64,000 bases of DNA, from assembly GCA_016124495.1 (NCBI GenBank), contig WGNP01000013.1, forward strand, positions 1 to 64,000, given 5' to 3'. The position numbers were made by a program, and so were the translations under genes. The stretch comes from Hyphomonas sp. Lineage in GTDB: Bacteria > Pseudomonadota > Alphaproteobacteria > Caulobacterales > Hyphomonadaceae. Numbering within the stretch: the stretch's first letter is position 1; each line of letters begins with the position of its first letter. This document shows, in pieces, positions 55,990 to 64,000 of the stretch. A model generated the notes under the pieces. The model was given only the letters and a program-made list of their open reading frames with translations. It was not told the origin of the DNA and ran no database searches.

Positions 55990-56456
55990 GGCTCATCAGA
56001 GATCGTGCTGCAGCCGCGCAACAGGCCGAACGCCCGTTTCTGGAGGCCGCGGGACGCGACATACTCAATCACCAGCCGCCCGTGTCCACGCGAGACCGTG
56101 GGGAAGCGCGGCAGTTCGGCATTCGGATAGAGCTTAATCACATCGACGTGGATATGCGAACCGACCGATCCGACGAAATCGAAGAAGTCCGCCACACTGA
56201 AAGGCTGCAGACAGGCATTGTGGAAGGTTTAGGCCAATCACCTGGCCAGCTCGGGCAGGACCGAAGCCAGGTCGCGGCCGGACAGTTCTGCCAGCGCCCC
56301 GATAAGTTTACCCATCTCCTCGCAAGGACAGGCGGCGACGCTGGTGCAGGCTCCGCCCGAGGCAAAATCGCAGGCCTCAATCACGCTTTCGGCCATGGCC
56401 GGACCGAGGGCGTCGTCCACATGTTCGAGAAACCCTTTGAAAACGATACCCTGCAT
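55990..56456 (-). pseudogene. H-NOX (heme NO/O2-binding, HNOB) domain gene with two in-frame stops
   Basis: MQGIVFKGFLEHVDDALGPAMAESVIEACDFASGGACTSVAACPCEEMGKLIGALAELSGRDLASVLPELAR(TGA)LA(TAA)TFHNACLQPFSVADFFDFVGSVGSHIHVDVIKLYPNAELPRFPTVSRGHGRLVIEYVASRGLQKRAFGLLRGC, including YxxSR-type motif. Confidence 0.8.
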
Positions 56457-56629
56457 GCGCAGGTCCTCCTGCGTGCCAATGAAGAAAGAAGGGTTGTACA
56501 GCCCCTGCAGAGATCTTTTGCATTTATGCGACCCGTTACAATTTCAGCTGGCAGAACCGGGTCCGCCGGCGGCGCTTGAAGCAGGCGGCCAGAGCCTGTA
56601 ACGCGCGGAGAGGCGATACGAGGCCCCCG

Positions 56630-57238
56630 ATGCGACACCTGTTTTCGACGCTGATTGACGAGATGACGCTGGGTGACGGCCCCCTGCGCAGCAGTCTGGA
56701 GCGTGCGGCGTGGATATTGTCGGAGGACGACACGGCCGGCAATGACTGGTGCGAACAGGAAGGCTACCCCGGGTATACCTCCTATGCATCTTTGGATGAC
56801 CTGCCGGAACGGTTTCCGGAATTCGGCGCGTTGAAAAAGCTGCTCGACAAGGCGGCGGCGAAATTTGCGGCGGCACTGCACTGGGACATGGCCGGACTGG
56901 CGCTGGAGCTCGACGCGCTGTGGGTTAACGTGCTCGGCGAGGGCGGGTACCATTCCGGGCATATCCATCCTGGCTCGGTAATTTCCGGCACCTATTATGT
57001 CTGCGTGCCGGAGGGCGCGGGGCGGATCCGGTTCGAGGACCCGCGCCTCGCCATGATGATGGCGGCGCCGCAGCTGCTGGACAGGGCGCCGGAAGCGGCG
57101 CGGCGGTTCGTCTATGTGACCCCGGCGGAGGGGACTTGCCTGATGTGGGAGAGCTGGCTGCGGCATGAGGTGATGCCGGGTGCAAGCGAAGAAGCACGGA
57201 TCAGCGTGAGCTTCAATTATGCGGTACGGCGGAAATGA
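56630..57238 (+). CDS. TIGR02466-like putative 2OG-Fe(II) oxygenase
   Basis: LWVNVLGEGGYHSGHIHPGSVISGTYYVCVPEGAGRIRFEDPR...LMWESWLRHEVMPG. Confidence 0.85.
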   Translation: MRHLFSTLIDEMTLGDGPLRSSLERAAWILSEDDTAGNDWCEQEGYPGYTSYASLDDLPERFPEFGALKKLLDKAAAKFAAALHWDMAGLALELDALWVNVLGEGGYHSGHIHPGSVISGTYYVCVPEGAGRIRFEDPRLAMMMAAPQLLDRAPEAARRFVYVTPAEGTCLMWESWLRHEVMPGASEEARISVSFNYAVRRK

Positions 57239-57300
57239 TCCTGCCCCCCTCTCCTGCGGGCCTGAGAGGGGTGTTAGAGCCGCGGCTCCGGAGCGAAGGG

Positions 57301-57609
57301 ATGCGGATGATCATAGTCATTGGCCACGTCATCACATCGCCCGAGACAGCCACTGAGACCACCCGGCTTTGTACGGAGCACTCGGCGCGCTCGCGAGCGG
57401 AGCCGGGGTGTCTTGCGCACAATGTGCATGCCGATTGCGAGGACCCTTCGCGTCTGGTGTTCGTGGAACGCTGGGCGGACATGGACGCGCTGAGGGCCCA
57501 TTTTGCCCTTCCGGAAAGCCGGACGTTCGTTAGGGAGATACGTGCCCTGTCGCCTGCTCCGGCAGAAGTGAAAATCTACATAGCCGAAGAATCATCGCCC
57601 GCCCGCTAG
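57301..57609 (+). CDS. Antibiotic biosynthesis monooxygenase (ABM) family protein
   Basis: MRMIIVIGHVITSPETATETTRLCTEHSARSRAEPGCLAHNVHADCEDPSRLVFVERWADMDALRAHF. Confidence 0.9.
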   Translation: MRMIIVIGHVITSPETATETTRLCTEHSARSRAEPGCLAHNVHADCEDPSRLVFVERWADMDALRAHFALPESRTFVREIRALSPAPAEVKIYIAEESSPAR

Positions 57610-57660
57610 CGGCCCGCAGCGAGATCGCGCAGGATCGCAGCCTTGGACAGGAGGCGCCTG

Positions 57661-58524
57661 ATGGCAGACACACCGGTGACGGAGGCCTGGGATTTCGGAC
57701 GCGGGCGTGCAGGGTATGTGTGGCGGAGCGCCTCCCCCCGGGCGAAGCTGCTGCTGGCGCATGGGTATGGTGAGTACGCCGAGCGCTATATCGAGCATTA
57801 TCACCGGCTGATCCCGCACCTCGTGGCGCTTGGGTTTGATGTGCATGCGTTTGACCTGGAAGGGCATGGGCGCACGGACGGGCCGCGCGGCGTGGCGGAC
57901 ATGCACAAGGCGGTAGCGGACCATATCGCGGCGCGCGCGGCGCTGACCGAGGGCGGCGCGCCGGTGTTCCTGTTCGGGCATTCGCTCGGCGGGCTGGTGA
58001 CGGCGGCGAGCGTGGCGCGGTCTCCCAGCGGGGTGGCGGGCGTGGTGCTCAGCGCGCCGGCGCTTCTGGTCGAGATCGGCGGAGTGTTGAAGGCGGTGGC
58101 GGGGCTGGTCTCGGCGGTGGCGCCGGGGGCGCGGCTGACGCCGCCGATTGCGCCCGGCAGCCTGTCGCGGATTGAAGAAGAAGTGGCGGCCTACACGGCA
58201 GATCCGATGATATGCCTGCTTCCGCCTTCGGCGCGCCTGGGAGCGACGGCGATTGCGGTGTCGGAGGATGGCTGGCGCCGGTATGATACCTGGCGCGCGC
58301 CAGTGCTGATGGTGCACGGGGCGAAGGATGCCGCGACCCCGGCGAATGGATCCGAGCGCTTCTTCGGGATGATCCGCTCAGCCGACAAGACGCTGGAAAT
58401 TTTCCCGGAAGGGTATCATGAGCTGCTTAACGACCTCGACCGGGACGCGGCACGCACACTGATCCTCGGCTGGCTGGAGGCGAGGCTGCCCGCCTTAACA
58501 CACACGGGCCCCCCCCCGTCTTGA
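57661..58524 (+). CDS. Alpha/beta hydrolase (monoacylglycerol-lipase-like)
   Basis: LLLAHGYGEYAERYIEHYHRL...FDLEGHGRTDGPRG...LFGHSLGGLVTAA. Confidence 0.92.
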   Translation: MADTPVTEAWDFGRGRAGYVWRSASPRAKLLLAHGYGEYAERYIEHYHRLIPHLVALGFDVHAFDLEGHGRTDGPRGVADMHKAVADHIAARAALTEGGAPVFLFGHSLGGLVTAASVARSPSGVAGVVLSAPALLVEIGGVLKAVAGLVSAVAPGARLTPPIAPGSLSRIEEEVAAYTADPMICLLPPSARLGATAIAVSEDGWRRYDTWRAPVLMVHGAKDAATPANGSERFFGMIRSADKTLEIFPEGYHELLNDLDRDAARTLILGWLEARLPALTHTGPPPS

Positions 58525-58588
58525 CGTTACGGCCTCGCCGCTGCATCGGGGCGGTCTAACTTTTCCCCTGCCCCTGAGGACGCGCGCC

Positions 58589-59122
58589 ATGGACCTTTCC
58601 AAGATCAAGACCGGGAACAATCCGCCGGACGACGTGAACGTGCTGATCGAGGTGCCGCTGGGCGGGGACGCGATTAAGTACGAGATCGACAAGGAATCCG
58701 GTGCGATGTTCGTCGACCGGTTCCTGTACACCGAGATGCGCTATCCCTGTAACTATGGCTTCATCCCGCATACGATGAGCCTCGATGGCGACCCGATCGA
58801 CGTGATGGTGGTGGGCAACCGCCCCCTGGTGCCGGGCTCTGTGCTGCGCGCACGCCCAGTCGGCGTGCTTATGATGACCGACGACAAGGGCCAGGACGAG
58901 AAGGTACTGGCCGTGCCGCACCCCAGGACGACCGGCTATTACGACAAGATCGCCACCTATCATGACCTGCCGCAGACGCTGATCGATAAGATCCAGCACT
59001 TCTTCCAGCACTACAAAGACCTCGAGCAGGGCAAGTGGACACGGGTCGAGGGCTGGTACGGCGTCGACAAAGCGCGCGAGCTGATCCGCGACGCCGTCGA
59101 ACGCGGGAAGAAAGCGGGCTGA
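58589..59122 (+). CDS. ppa: Inorganic pyrophosphatase
   Basis: VLIEVPLGGDAIKYEIDKESGAMFVDRFLYTEMRYPCNYGFIPHTMSLDGDPIDVMVV. Confidence 0.97.
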   Translation: MDLSKIKTGNNPPDDVNVLIEVPLGGDAIKYEIDKESGAMFVDRFLYTEMRYPCNYGFIPHTMSLDGDPIDVMVVGNRPLVPGSVLRARPVGVLMMTDDKGQDEKVLAVPHPRTTGYYDKIATYHDLPQTLIDKIQHFFQHYKDLEQGKWTRVEGWYGVDKARELIRDAVERGKKAG

Positions 59123-59134
59123 GCCCTCAAGGCG

Positions 59135-59210
59135 TGGTGGAGACGAGGAGGATCGAACTCCCGACCTCGGCATTGCGAACGCCGCGCTCTACCATCTGAG
59201 CTACGTCCCC
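59135..59210 (-). tRNA. tRNA-Ala (CGC anticodon)
   Basis: GGGGACGTAGCTCAGATGGTAGAGCGCGGCGTTCGCAATGCCGAGGTCGGGAGTTCGATCCTCCTCGTCTCCACCA. Confidence 0.95.
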
Positions 59211-59286
59211 ACGCGGGCGGGAATATAACGATCCGGTTTTGGGTGTGGAAGGGGTTGCTTTGCTGCCGGCGCCCTCGCACCACCGG

Positions 59287-59910
59287 TTAGGGCGCGACAA
59301 TCTCGAAGCGTTTCGTGTTCGGGTTCCGCCAGTGGAGTTCGCCGTGCTTGATCGCGAACCATGCGCCGTGGAGTTCAAGTTCGCCGGCCTGAACTTTTTC
59401 GGCGACCCAGGGAAAGCTCATCAGGTTTTCGAGCGAGGTTTCGATGCCTTCCAGTTCGAGCGCGAATTGCGGGTTCAGCGAGCCGCTTTCCATGACCCGG
59501 GCGCGGGCACCGTCCAGCAGCTTGACCCAGGGGGCCACAAACTCGCCGATCAGCGGGCTTCTGGATTCGGTCAGAGAGGCGGTGATCCCGCCGCAGCCGC
59601 CATGGCCCATGACCACGATATGGCGCACTTTCAGAACCCGCACCGCAAATTCGAGGGCCGACGAGACGCCGTGCAGACCGCCATCCGGCTTGTAGGGGGG
59701 CACGAGATTGGCGACGTTGCGGACGACAAACATCTGCCCCGGGGCGGCGTTGAAGATGTCAGACGGCTCGGCCCGGCTGTCAGCGCAGGCGATCAGCATG
59801 ACATCCGGGTCCTGCCCCTCCCCCAGTTCGCGATAAAGCTGGACCTGCTCAGCATAGACGCCGGCGCGGAACCGGCGATAGCCGGCGATGAGATCGTCCA
59901 CAGTTTTCAT
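59287..59910 (-). CDS. Beta-carbonic anhydrase
   Basis: LIACADSRAEPSDIFNAAPGQMFVVRNVANLVPPY...IVVMGHGGCGGI. Confidence 0.96.
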   Translation of the reverse strand: MKTVDDLIAGYRRFRAGVYAEQVQLYRELGEGQDPDVMLIACADSRAEPSDIFNAAPGQMFVVRNVANLVPPYKPDGGLHGVSSALEFAVRVLKVRHIVVMGHGGCGGITASLTESRSPLIGEFVAPWVKLLDGARARVMESGSLNPQFALELEGIETSLENLMSFPWVAEKVQAGELELHGAWFAIKHGELHWRNPNTKRFEIVAP

Positions 59911-60071
59911 CTCTGCTCCTGATAGTTTCTTCTTATGGACTGCAGGCGAGATACGCATTTCCTGACTGGCCGCAAGCAATTTCGAAACCAATTGGCATCT
60001 AGAACGGAACGGTCTGTTTCGCCCCGTCGCCGATTCTGGCTATAACCCCGGCAGGGCTTAAGGAGTTCACG

Positions 60072-60701
60072 ATGAATACGCCGACCGACACGCAGAACGT
60101 GGCCCCTGCCCCGGGAGGCACTGGCGCGAAGTCCCGCAAGGGGCCGACGCGCAGCGAAGTGTCGAAATCCGCGATTCTCGAGGCCGCCCGCGAGGAGATG
60201 GCCGAGAACGGCTGGCGCGGTTTCAGCGTCGACTCGGTGGCCAAGCGCGCCAGCGCCTCCAAGCAGACGATTTATCGCTGGTGGCCGTCGATCGGAGCAA
60301 TGTGCGTGGACGCTGCCCTCGCCCTGATCCCGGATGCGCCGGAGGGCGGCCGCGACCCGCAGGAACGCATCACCGCGCTGATCATCCCTCTGGAAGCCGC
60401 CGCCCGGACCGGACAGGGCCATGCCGTGCTGCGCGTGGCGCTTCTGGCGGCGGCCGATGACAAGGAGGCCGGCGAAGTCTGGCGCGCCTGGGTCGGCCGC
60501 GACATTCGCCAGCCGCTGCGCATGCTGCTCGCGGAACTCGCCGCAAAACGCGTGATCCGGCGCGATTTCGAGCTGGATGATGTGATTGAGCAGCTGCTTG
60601 GGCCGATCTTCCACCGGCTGACGATCATGCGCGCGCCGGTCAAGGAAGGCTTCTGCGCCGACCAGTCGGCGGCCTTCCTCAGGACGTATGGGGCGTTCTA
60701 A
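60072..60701 (+). CDS. TetR-family transcriptional regulator
   Basis: SEVSKSAILEAAREEMAENGWRGFSVDSVAKRASASKQTIYRWWPS. Confidence 0.93.
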   Translation: MNTPTDTQNVAPAPGGTGAKSRKGPTRSEVSKSAILEAAREEMAENGWRGFSVDSVAKRASASKQTIYRWWPSIGAMCVDAALALIPDAPEGGRDPQERITALIIPLEAAARTGQGHAVLRVALLAAADDKEAGEVWRAWVGRDIRQPLRMLLAELAAKRVIRRDFELDDVIEQLLGPIFHRLTIMRAPVKEGFCADQSAAFLRTYGAF

Positions 60702-60707
60702 GGGGGG

Positions 60708-61250
60708 CTACTTCCGGCGCCAGACCATCAGAGGATCGAAGGCGCCGGTTTCGGCGGCTTTCTGGAGCTGGGCGATCTGGTCGGAAACGGCATTGGTATC
60801 AGGCTTGGCCGAGGTGGCACGGTAGAGCGCGGCATCCAGGCGGCAGATCTGCTCATACAGGGCCTCGGTACGGCTGACGAGTTCGAGGAAACGCGGCGGC
60901 AGGCCCTTTCCCTGCTGGGCGACGGCGTCGAGCGGGGGATCGTCCCGGCGGATGCGGTATTTGTACGAATTGGCATCTTCGCGGCGCATTTCGCCGTCGC
61001 GCACCGCCTTTTGCATTACCAGCCAGGACGCCGCCTGCATCAGGCGGGTCGTCAGTTCCATGCTCCATGCGGAATAGATGAGGCTTGCTTCGCGGGGTAG
61101 CGTCTTGGCCTGATCGCGGCCCGGGCCATCCAGGTAGGAGGCGGTTTCCTCAACGAGGGCCATCCCACGCGTGAACACGGTGTCGAACAGCTTTCCGCCG
61201 GTGAAGGCCTCGGTCGGCCCCGAAGGCCCAACCGGATCACGTTTTGCCAT
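60708..61250 (-). CDS. rcdA: DUF1465/RcdA family (regulator of CtrA degradation)
   Basis: LFDTVFTRGMALVEETASYLDGPGRDQAKTLPREASLIYSAWSMELTTRLMQAASWLVMQKAVRDGE. Confidence 0.82.
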   Translation of the reverse strand: MAKRDPVGPSGPTEAFTGGKLFDTVFTRGMALVEETASYLDGPGRDQAKTLPREASLIYSAWSMELTTRLMQAASWLVMQKAVRDGEMRREDANSYKYRIRRDDPPLDAVAQQGKGLPPRFLELVSRTEALYEQICRLDAALYRATSAKPDTNAVSDQIAQLQKAAETGAFDPLMVWRRK

Positions 61251-61312
61251 GCGCCCACTCCGCTTTACCGCGTCCGAACCCCAAACCTTAAAGGTCAGCC
61301 CTTTCGCGAGGC

Positions 61313-61498
61313 TTAATTATCTCCCCCGAACAGCGCGTCCGCAGCCCGTTTCTGGGCCTTCTTCTTCTCGATCTCGGCCTCGCAGGCCGCGATTTCGGAC
61401 CTCAGATGCGCAATGCGCACCTCGAGTTCCGCCACCGACATCTGGTCGATCGCCTGGGCGCGCTTCACCAGCACCGGCTCTTCATCTGGCATGGCCAT
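61313..61498 (-). CDS. DUF1192 family protein
   Basis: IDQMSVAELEVRIAHLRSEIAACEAEIEKKKAQKRAADALF. Confidence 0.88.
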   Translation of the reverse strand: MAMPDEEPVLVKRAQAIDQMSVAELEVRIAHLRSEIAACEAEIEKKKAQKRAADALFGGDN

Positions 61499-61590
61499 AG
61501 GCGGCTCCCGTTCAACGGTTTCAGAAAAGCAGAAAGACGGGCTAGAAGCGACTCCGAATCCAGCCCCTGCCCCTGACGAAAGGCGCCGAC

Positions 61591-62565
61591 ATGACCGCCA
61601 CGATGCACGCCGCGTTTGCCCCTGCCGGCGACAAACTGGTTCTGACCGAAATGCCGCGCACTGCGCCGGGGCCCGGCGAAGTGCAGATCGAGGTGGCAGC
61701 GGCCGGGCTCAACCGCGCAGACCTTGCCCAGAAGGCCGGCGCCTATCCGCCGCCGCCGGGCGCCTCGCCGATCCTCGGCCTCGAGGTGTCTGGCGTCGTC
61801 TCGGCCGTTGGCCCCGGCACTAAGCTCCACAAGGTGGGCGACCGGGTGGCGGCGCTGCTGGCGGGCGGCGGATACTCAACCCATGTCTGCGCGGATGAAG
61901 GCTCGGTACTCCCCGTCCCTTCCGGGTTTGACCTCGCGCTCGCCTGCTGTTTTCCCGAAGCGCTGTTTACGGTCTGGGCGAACGTGTTTGACAGGGCGGG
62001 GCTGAAGCCGGGGGAGACTTTCCTCTGCCATGGCGCGACCAGCGGCATCGGCGTGATGGCCCTGCAGATGGCGAAGGTCTGGGGGGCGCCGAAGATTTTC
62101 GGCACGGCGGGATCGGAGGAGAAATGCAAGCTCGCCCGCGAGCTCGGCGCGACACGCGCGATCAATTACCGCCAAGAGGCGTTCGAGGAGATCGTGAAAG
62201 CCGAAGGCGGCGCCGATGTCACGCTCGACATGGTGGGCGGGGAATACATCCAGAAGAACATCTCGGCGGCCAAGCTCGACGGGCGGATCATCAACATCGC
62301 GTATCAGAACGGGTTCGCGGCGAACGTGAATTTCGCGCCGGTGCTGATGAAGCGCCTGTCGCTGATGGCGACAACGCTGCGGGCGCGGCCCGTGCCGGAG
62401 AAGCGGCGCATCCGCGACGCCGTGGAGCGGGATTTCTGGCCGCATGTGATTTCGGGAGCCATTCGTCCGGTACTGGACGGGACGTTTGCGCTGGCCGAAG
62501 CAGAGGCCGCGCTTGAACGGATGGCGCAAGGCGGGCATTCAGGGAAAATCCTGCTGCGGCCGTGA
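61591..62565 (+). CDS. NAD(P)H quinone oxidoreductase (PIG3 family)
   Basis: GEVQIEVAAAGLNRADLAQKAGAYPPPPGASPILGLEVSGVV...CHGATSGIGVMALQMAK. Confidence 0.94.
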   Translation: MTATMHAAFAPAGDKLVLTEMPRTAPGPGEVQIEVAAAGLNRADLAQKAGAYPPPPGASPILGLEVSGVVSAVGPGTKLHKVGDRVAALLAGGGYSTHVCADEGSVLPVPSGFDLALACCFPEALFTVWANVFDRAGLKPGETFLCHGATSGIGVMALQMAKVWGAPKIFGTAGSEEKCKLARELGATRAINYRQEAFEEIVKAEGGADVTLDMVGGEYIQKNISAAKLDGRIINIAYQNGFAANVNFAPVLMKRLSLMATTLRARPVPEKRRIRDAVERDFWPHVISGAIRPVLDGTFALAEAEAALERMAQGGHSGKILLRP

Positions 62566-62612
62566 CCGGGCGCGGGTCTCGGTGGGACTGGCGAACGGGG
62601 ACACGGCGAAAC

Positions 62613-63350
62613 ATGCAAACGACAACACTGATCGGCGCGCTGCTGGCGCTGGGCCTGCTCGCCGCCTGCACGCAGGCGGCGCCGCCGAGCAAACCGGTCC
62701 CCGCCGAGACGGTTACCCCGGAGCCTGAGGCCGAAGCGCCGGAAACGTCCACTGAGGAAGAGGGATCCGAAGCGGACCTCGGAAGGTACTGGACCGAGCA
62801 GGGGATGTACTGCTGCCACTACGAGGTGATGACCTATCCACCGCCGCTCGGCATCAACGGCGAGACGACAACTTTCGAGCCCGCTTCAAATTCGGCTCGC
62901 GGACTAACCGGCAACGTCACCTTTTCCTTGTTGCCCATGCCTGAAGGTTGGGACTCGCCCACCCATCCTATCCGCATGCAGGGCGAAAACGGACTGACCT
63001 ACGACCTGCGTGTCGTCGAGGATGGCGGTGTCAATGCGATCGGCACGCTCGACTGGTCTGACATCATGATGAGACCCATCGGCATGGAGGATTACCTCAA
63101 CGAGGTGACCGAAGACCCGGGCACCTTGGTGTTCGTCTTTGAGGTGATCAAGTCCAGCGAGGGTGAAGACATCCCCGGCGATCATCCGTGCATGACCGAC
63201 CGGTACGTCGCCCTCACGGCTCAAAACGGGGGCCCGGACAAGGACTATCTCAGTTTGGCCATGTTCGGCGACGATCCTTGGCCAGCAACCGAGGACAGGT
63301 TTTGTGGCGGCTACAGTTATGCGCGAGGCGTAGTTTCCCCCGGAGACTAG
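62613..63350 (+). CDS. Hypothetical lipoprotein
   Basis: MQTTTLIGALLALGLLAACTQAAPPSKP lipobox LAAC. Confidence 0.72.
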   Translation: MQTTTLIGALLALGLLAACTQAAPPSKPVPAETVTPEPEAEAPETSTEEEGSEADLGRYWTEQGMYCCHYEVMTYPPPLGINGETTTFEPASNSARGLTGNVTFSLLPMPEGWDSPTHPIRMQGENGLTYDLRVVEDGGVNAIGTLDWSDIMMRPIGMEDYLNEVTEDPGTLVFVFEVIKSSEGEDIPGDHPCMTDRYVALTAQNGGPDKDYLSLAMFGDDPWPATEDRFCGGYSYARGVVSPGD

Positions 63351-63418
63351 TGGGCCTTTCCAGCCGGCTGCTTCTGGCGTATAGCGCGGCCCAAGGTTCC
63401 CAGTTGCCCTGGATCCCA

Positions 63419-63447
63419 ACCGCCCGGCACCCCCAGTGCCGGGCGGC
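63419..63447 (+). terminator. Strong hairpin upstream of DUF1013 gene
   Basis: CCGCCCGGCACcccaGTGCCGGGCGG, no long T-tract. Confidence 0.5.
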
Positions 63448-63484
63448 TGCATTTCAGGCGCTACCCAAGTTTGAGGAGATTTCC

Positions 63485-64000
63485 ATGTCCGACGTTCTCA
63501 TGCCGCGCGCCACTGCCGTCTGGCTGCTCGACAACACCACGCTGACCTTCGCCCAGATCGCGAAATTCTGCGGCCTGCACCATCTCGAAGTGAAGGGCAT
63601 CGCGGACGGCGATGTCGCCGAGAATATGCGCGGCGTGGACCCGATCGCCGGCGGCATCCTCTCGCGCGAGGAAATCGCGCTGGGCGAAGCCGATGCTACT
63701 CATGACCTCAAGGTCGAACAGTCGCGCATCGACCATATCCCTCAGCCGAAGCGCAAGGGCAGCCGCTACACGCCGGTGATCCGCCGCGCTGACAAGCCGG
63801 ACGCCGTGGCCTGGTTCATACGCCACCACCCGGAAGTGCCGGACGCCCAGATCATCAAGCTGATCGGCACTACGAAAGCGACGATCAACAATGTGCGCGA
63901 CAAGTCGCACTGGAACGCAACCAACATCAAACCGGTGGACCCGGTGACGCTCGGCCTGTGCAGCCAGATCGAACTCGACGAAGTGATAGCGAAAGCTGCC
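63485..64000 (+). CDS. DUF1013/TrcR-like cell-cycle transcriptional regulator (truncated by right edge)
   Basis: MSDVLMPRATAVWLLDNTTLTFAQIAKFCGLHHLEVKGIADGDVAENMRGVDPIAGGILSREEI...IIKLIGTTKATINNVRDKSHWN; open to window end. Confidence 0.88.
   Translation, partial: MSDVLMPRATAVWLLDNTTLTFAQIAKFCGLHHLEVKGIADGDVAENMRGVDPIAGGILSREEIALGEADATHDLKVEQSRIDHIPQPKRKGSRYTPVIRRADKPDAVAWFIRHHPEVPDAQIIKLIGTTKATINNVRDKSHWNATNIKPVDPVTLGLCSQIELDEVIAKAA

Overview
The window is GC-rich alphaproteobacterial chromosome. Gene content resembles Hyphomonadaceae/Caulobacterales, but that is an inference from families, not a database hit. Most of it is housekeeping and metabolic: msrA, gluQRS, phoA-type phosphatase, pyrD, argG, asd, leuB/leuD/leuC, cysK, bioB, rplS-trmD-rimM-rpsP-chorismate mutase-ffh, gpmA, ppa, carbonic anhydrase, rcdA and a trcR/DUF1013 gene at the right edge. 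There are two tRNAs: Ser-GGA and Ala-CGC. The left edge holds the 5' end of a tyrosine-integrase-like gene just 3' of tRNA-Ser, so a genomic island or prophage probably continues to the left. The most interesting signals are: (i) the conserved order ffh-CM-rpsP-rimM-trmD-rplS-leuC-leuD-leuB-asd kept on one strand but stretched over about 24 kb by inserted genes, including two secreted beta/gamma-crystallin-like paralogs inside the ribosomal block; (ii) a small heat-shock gene with a sigma32-like promoter and a multi-hairpin leader that could mask its Shine-Dalgarno (ROSE-like RNA thermometer candidate); (iii) an intrinsic-terminator-like hairpin inside the ffh leader; (iv) several decaying genes (limonene-epoxide-hydrolase-like, KefB-like antiporter, H-NOX, TetR, DUF1801, HExxH protein); (v) two related palindromic intergenic elements, a possible MITE-sized inverted repeat, and twin terminators; (vi) an 838-aa repeat/membrane protein. 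I found no CRISPR array, rRNA or complete IS element. No clear new multi-gene defence or mobile system is visible in the window.
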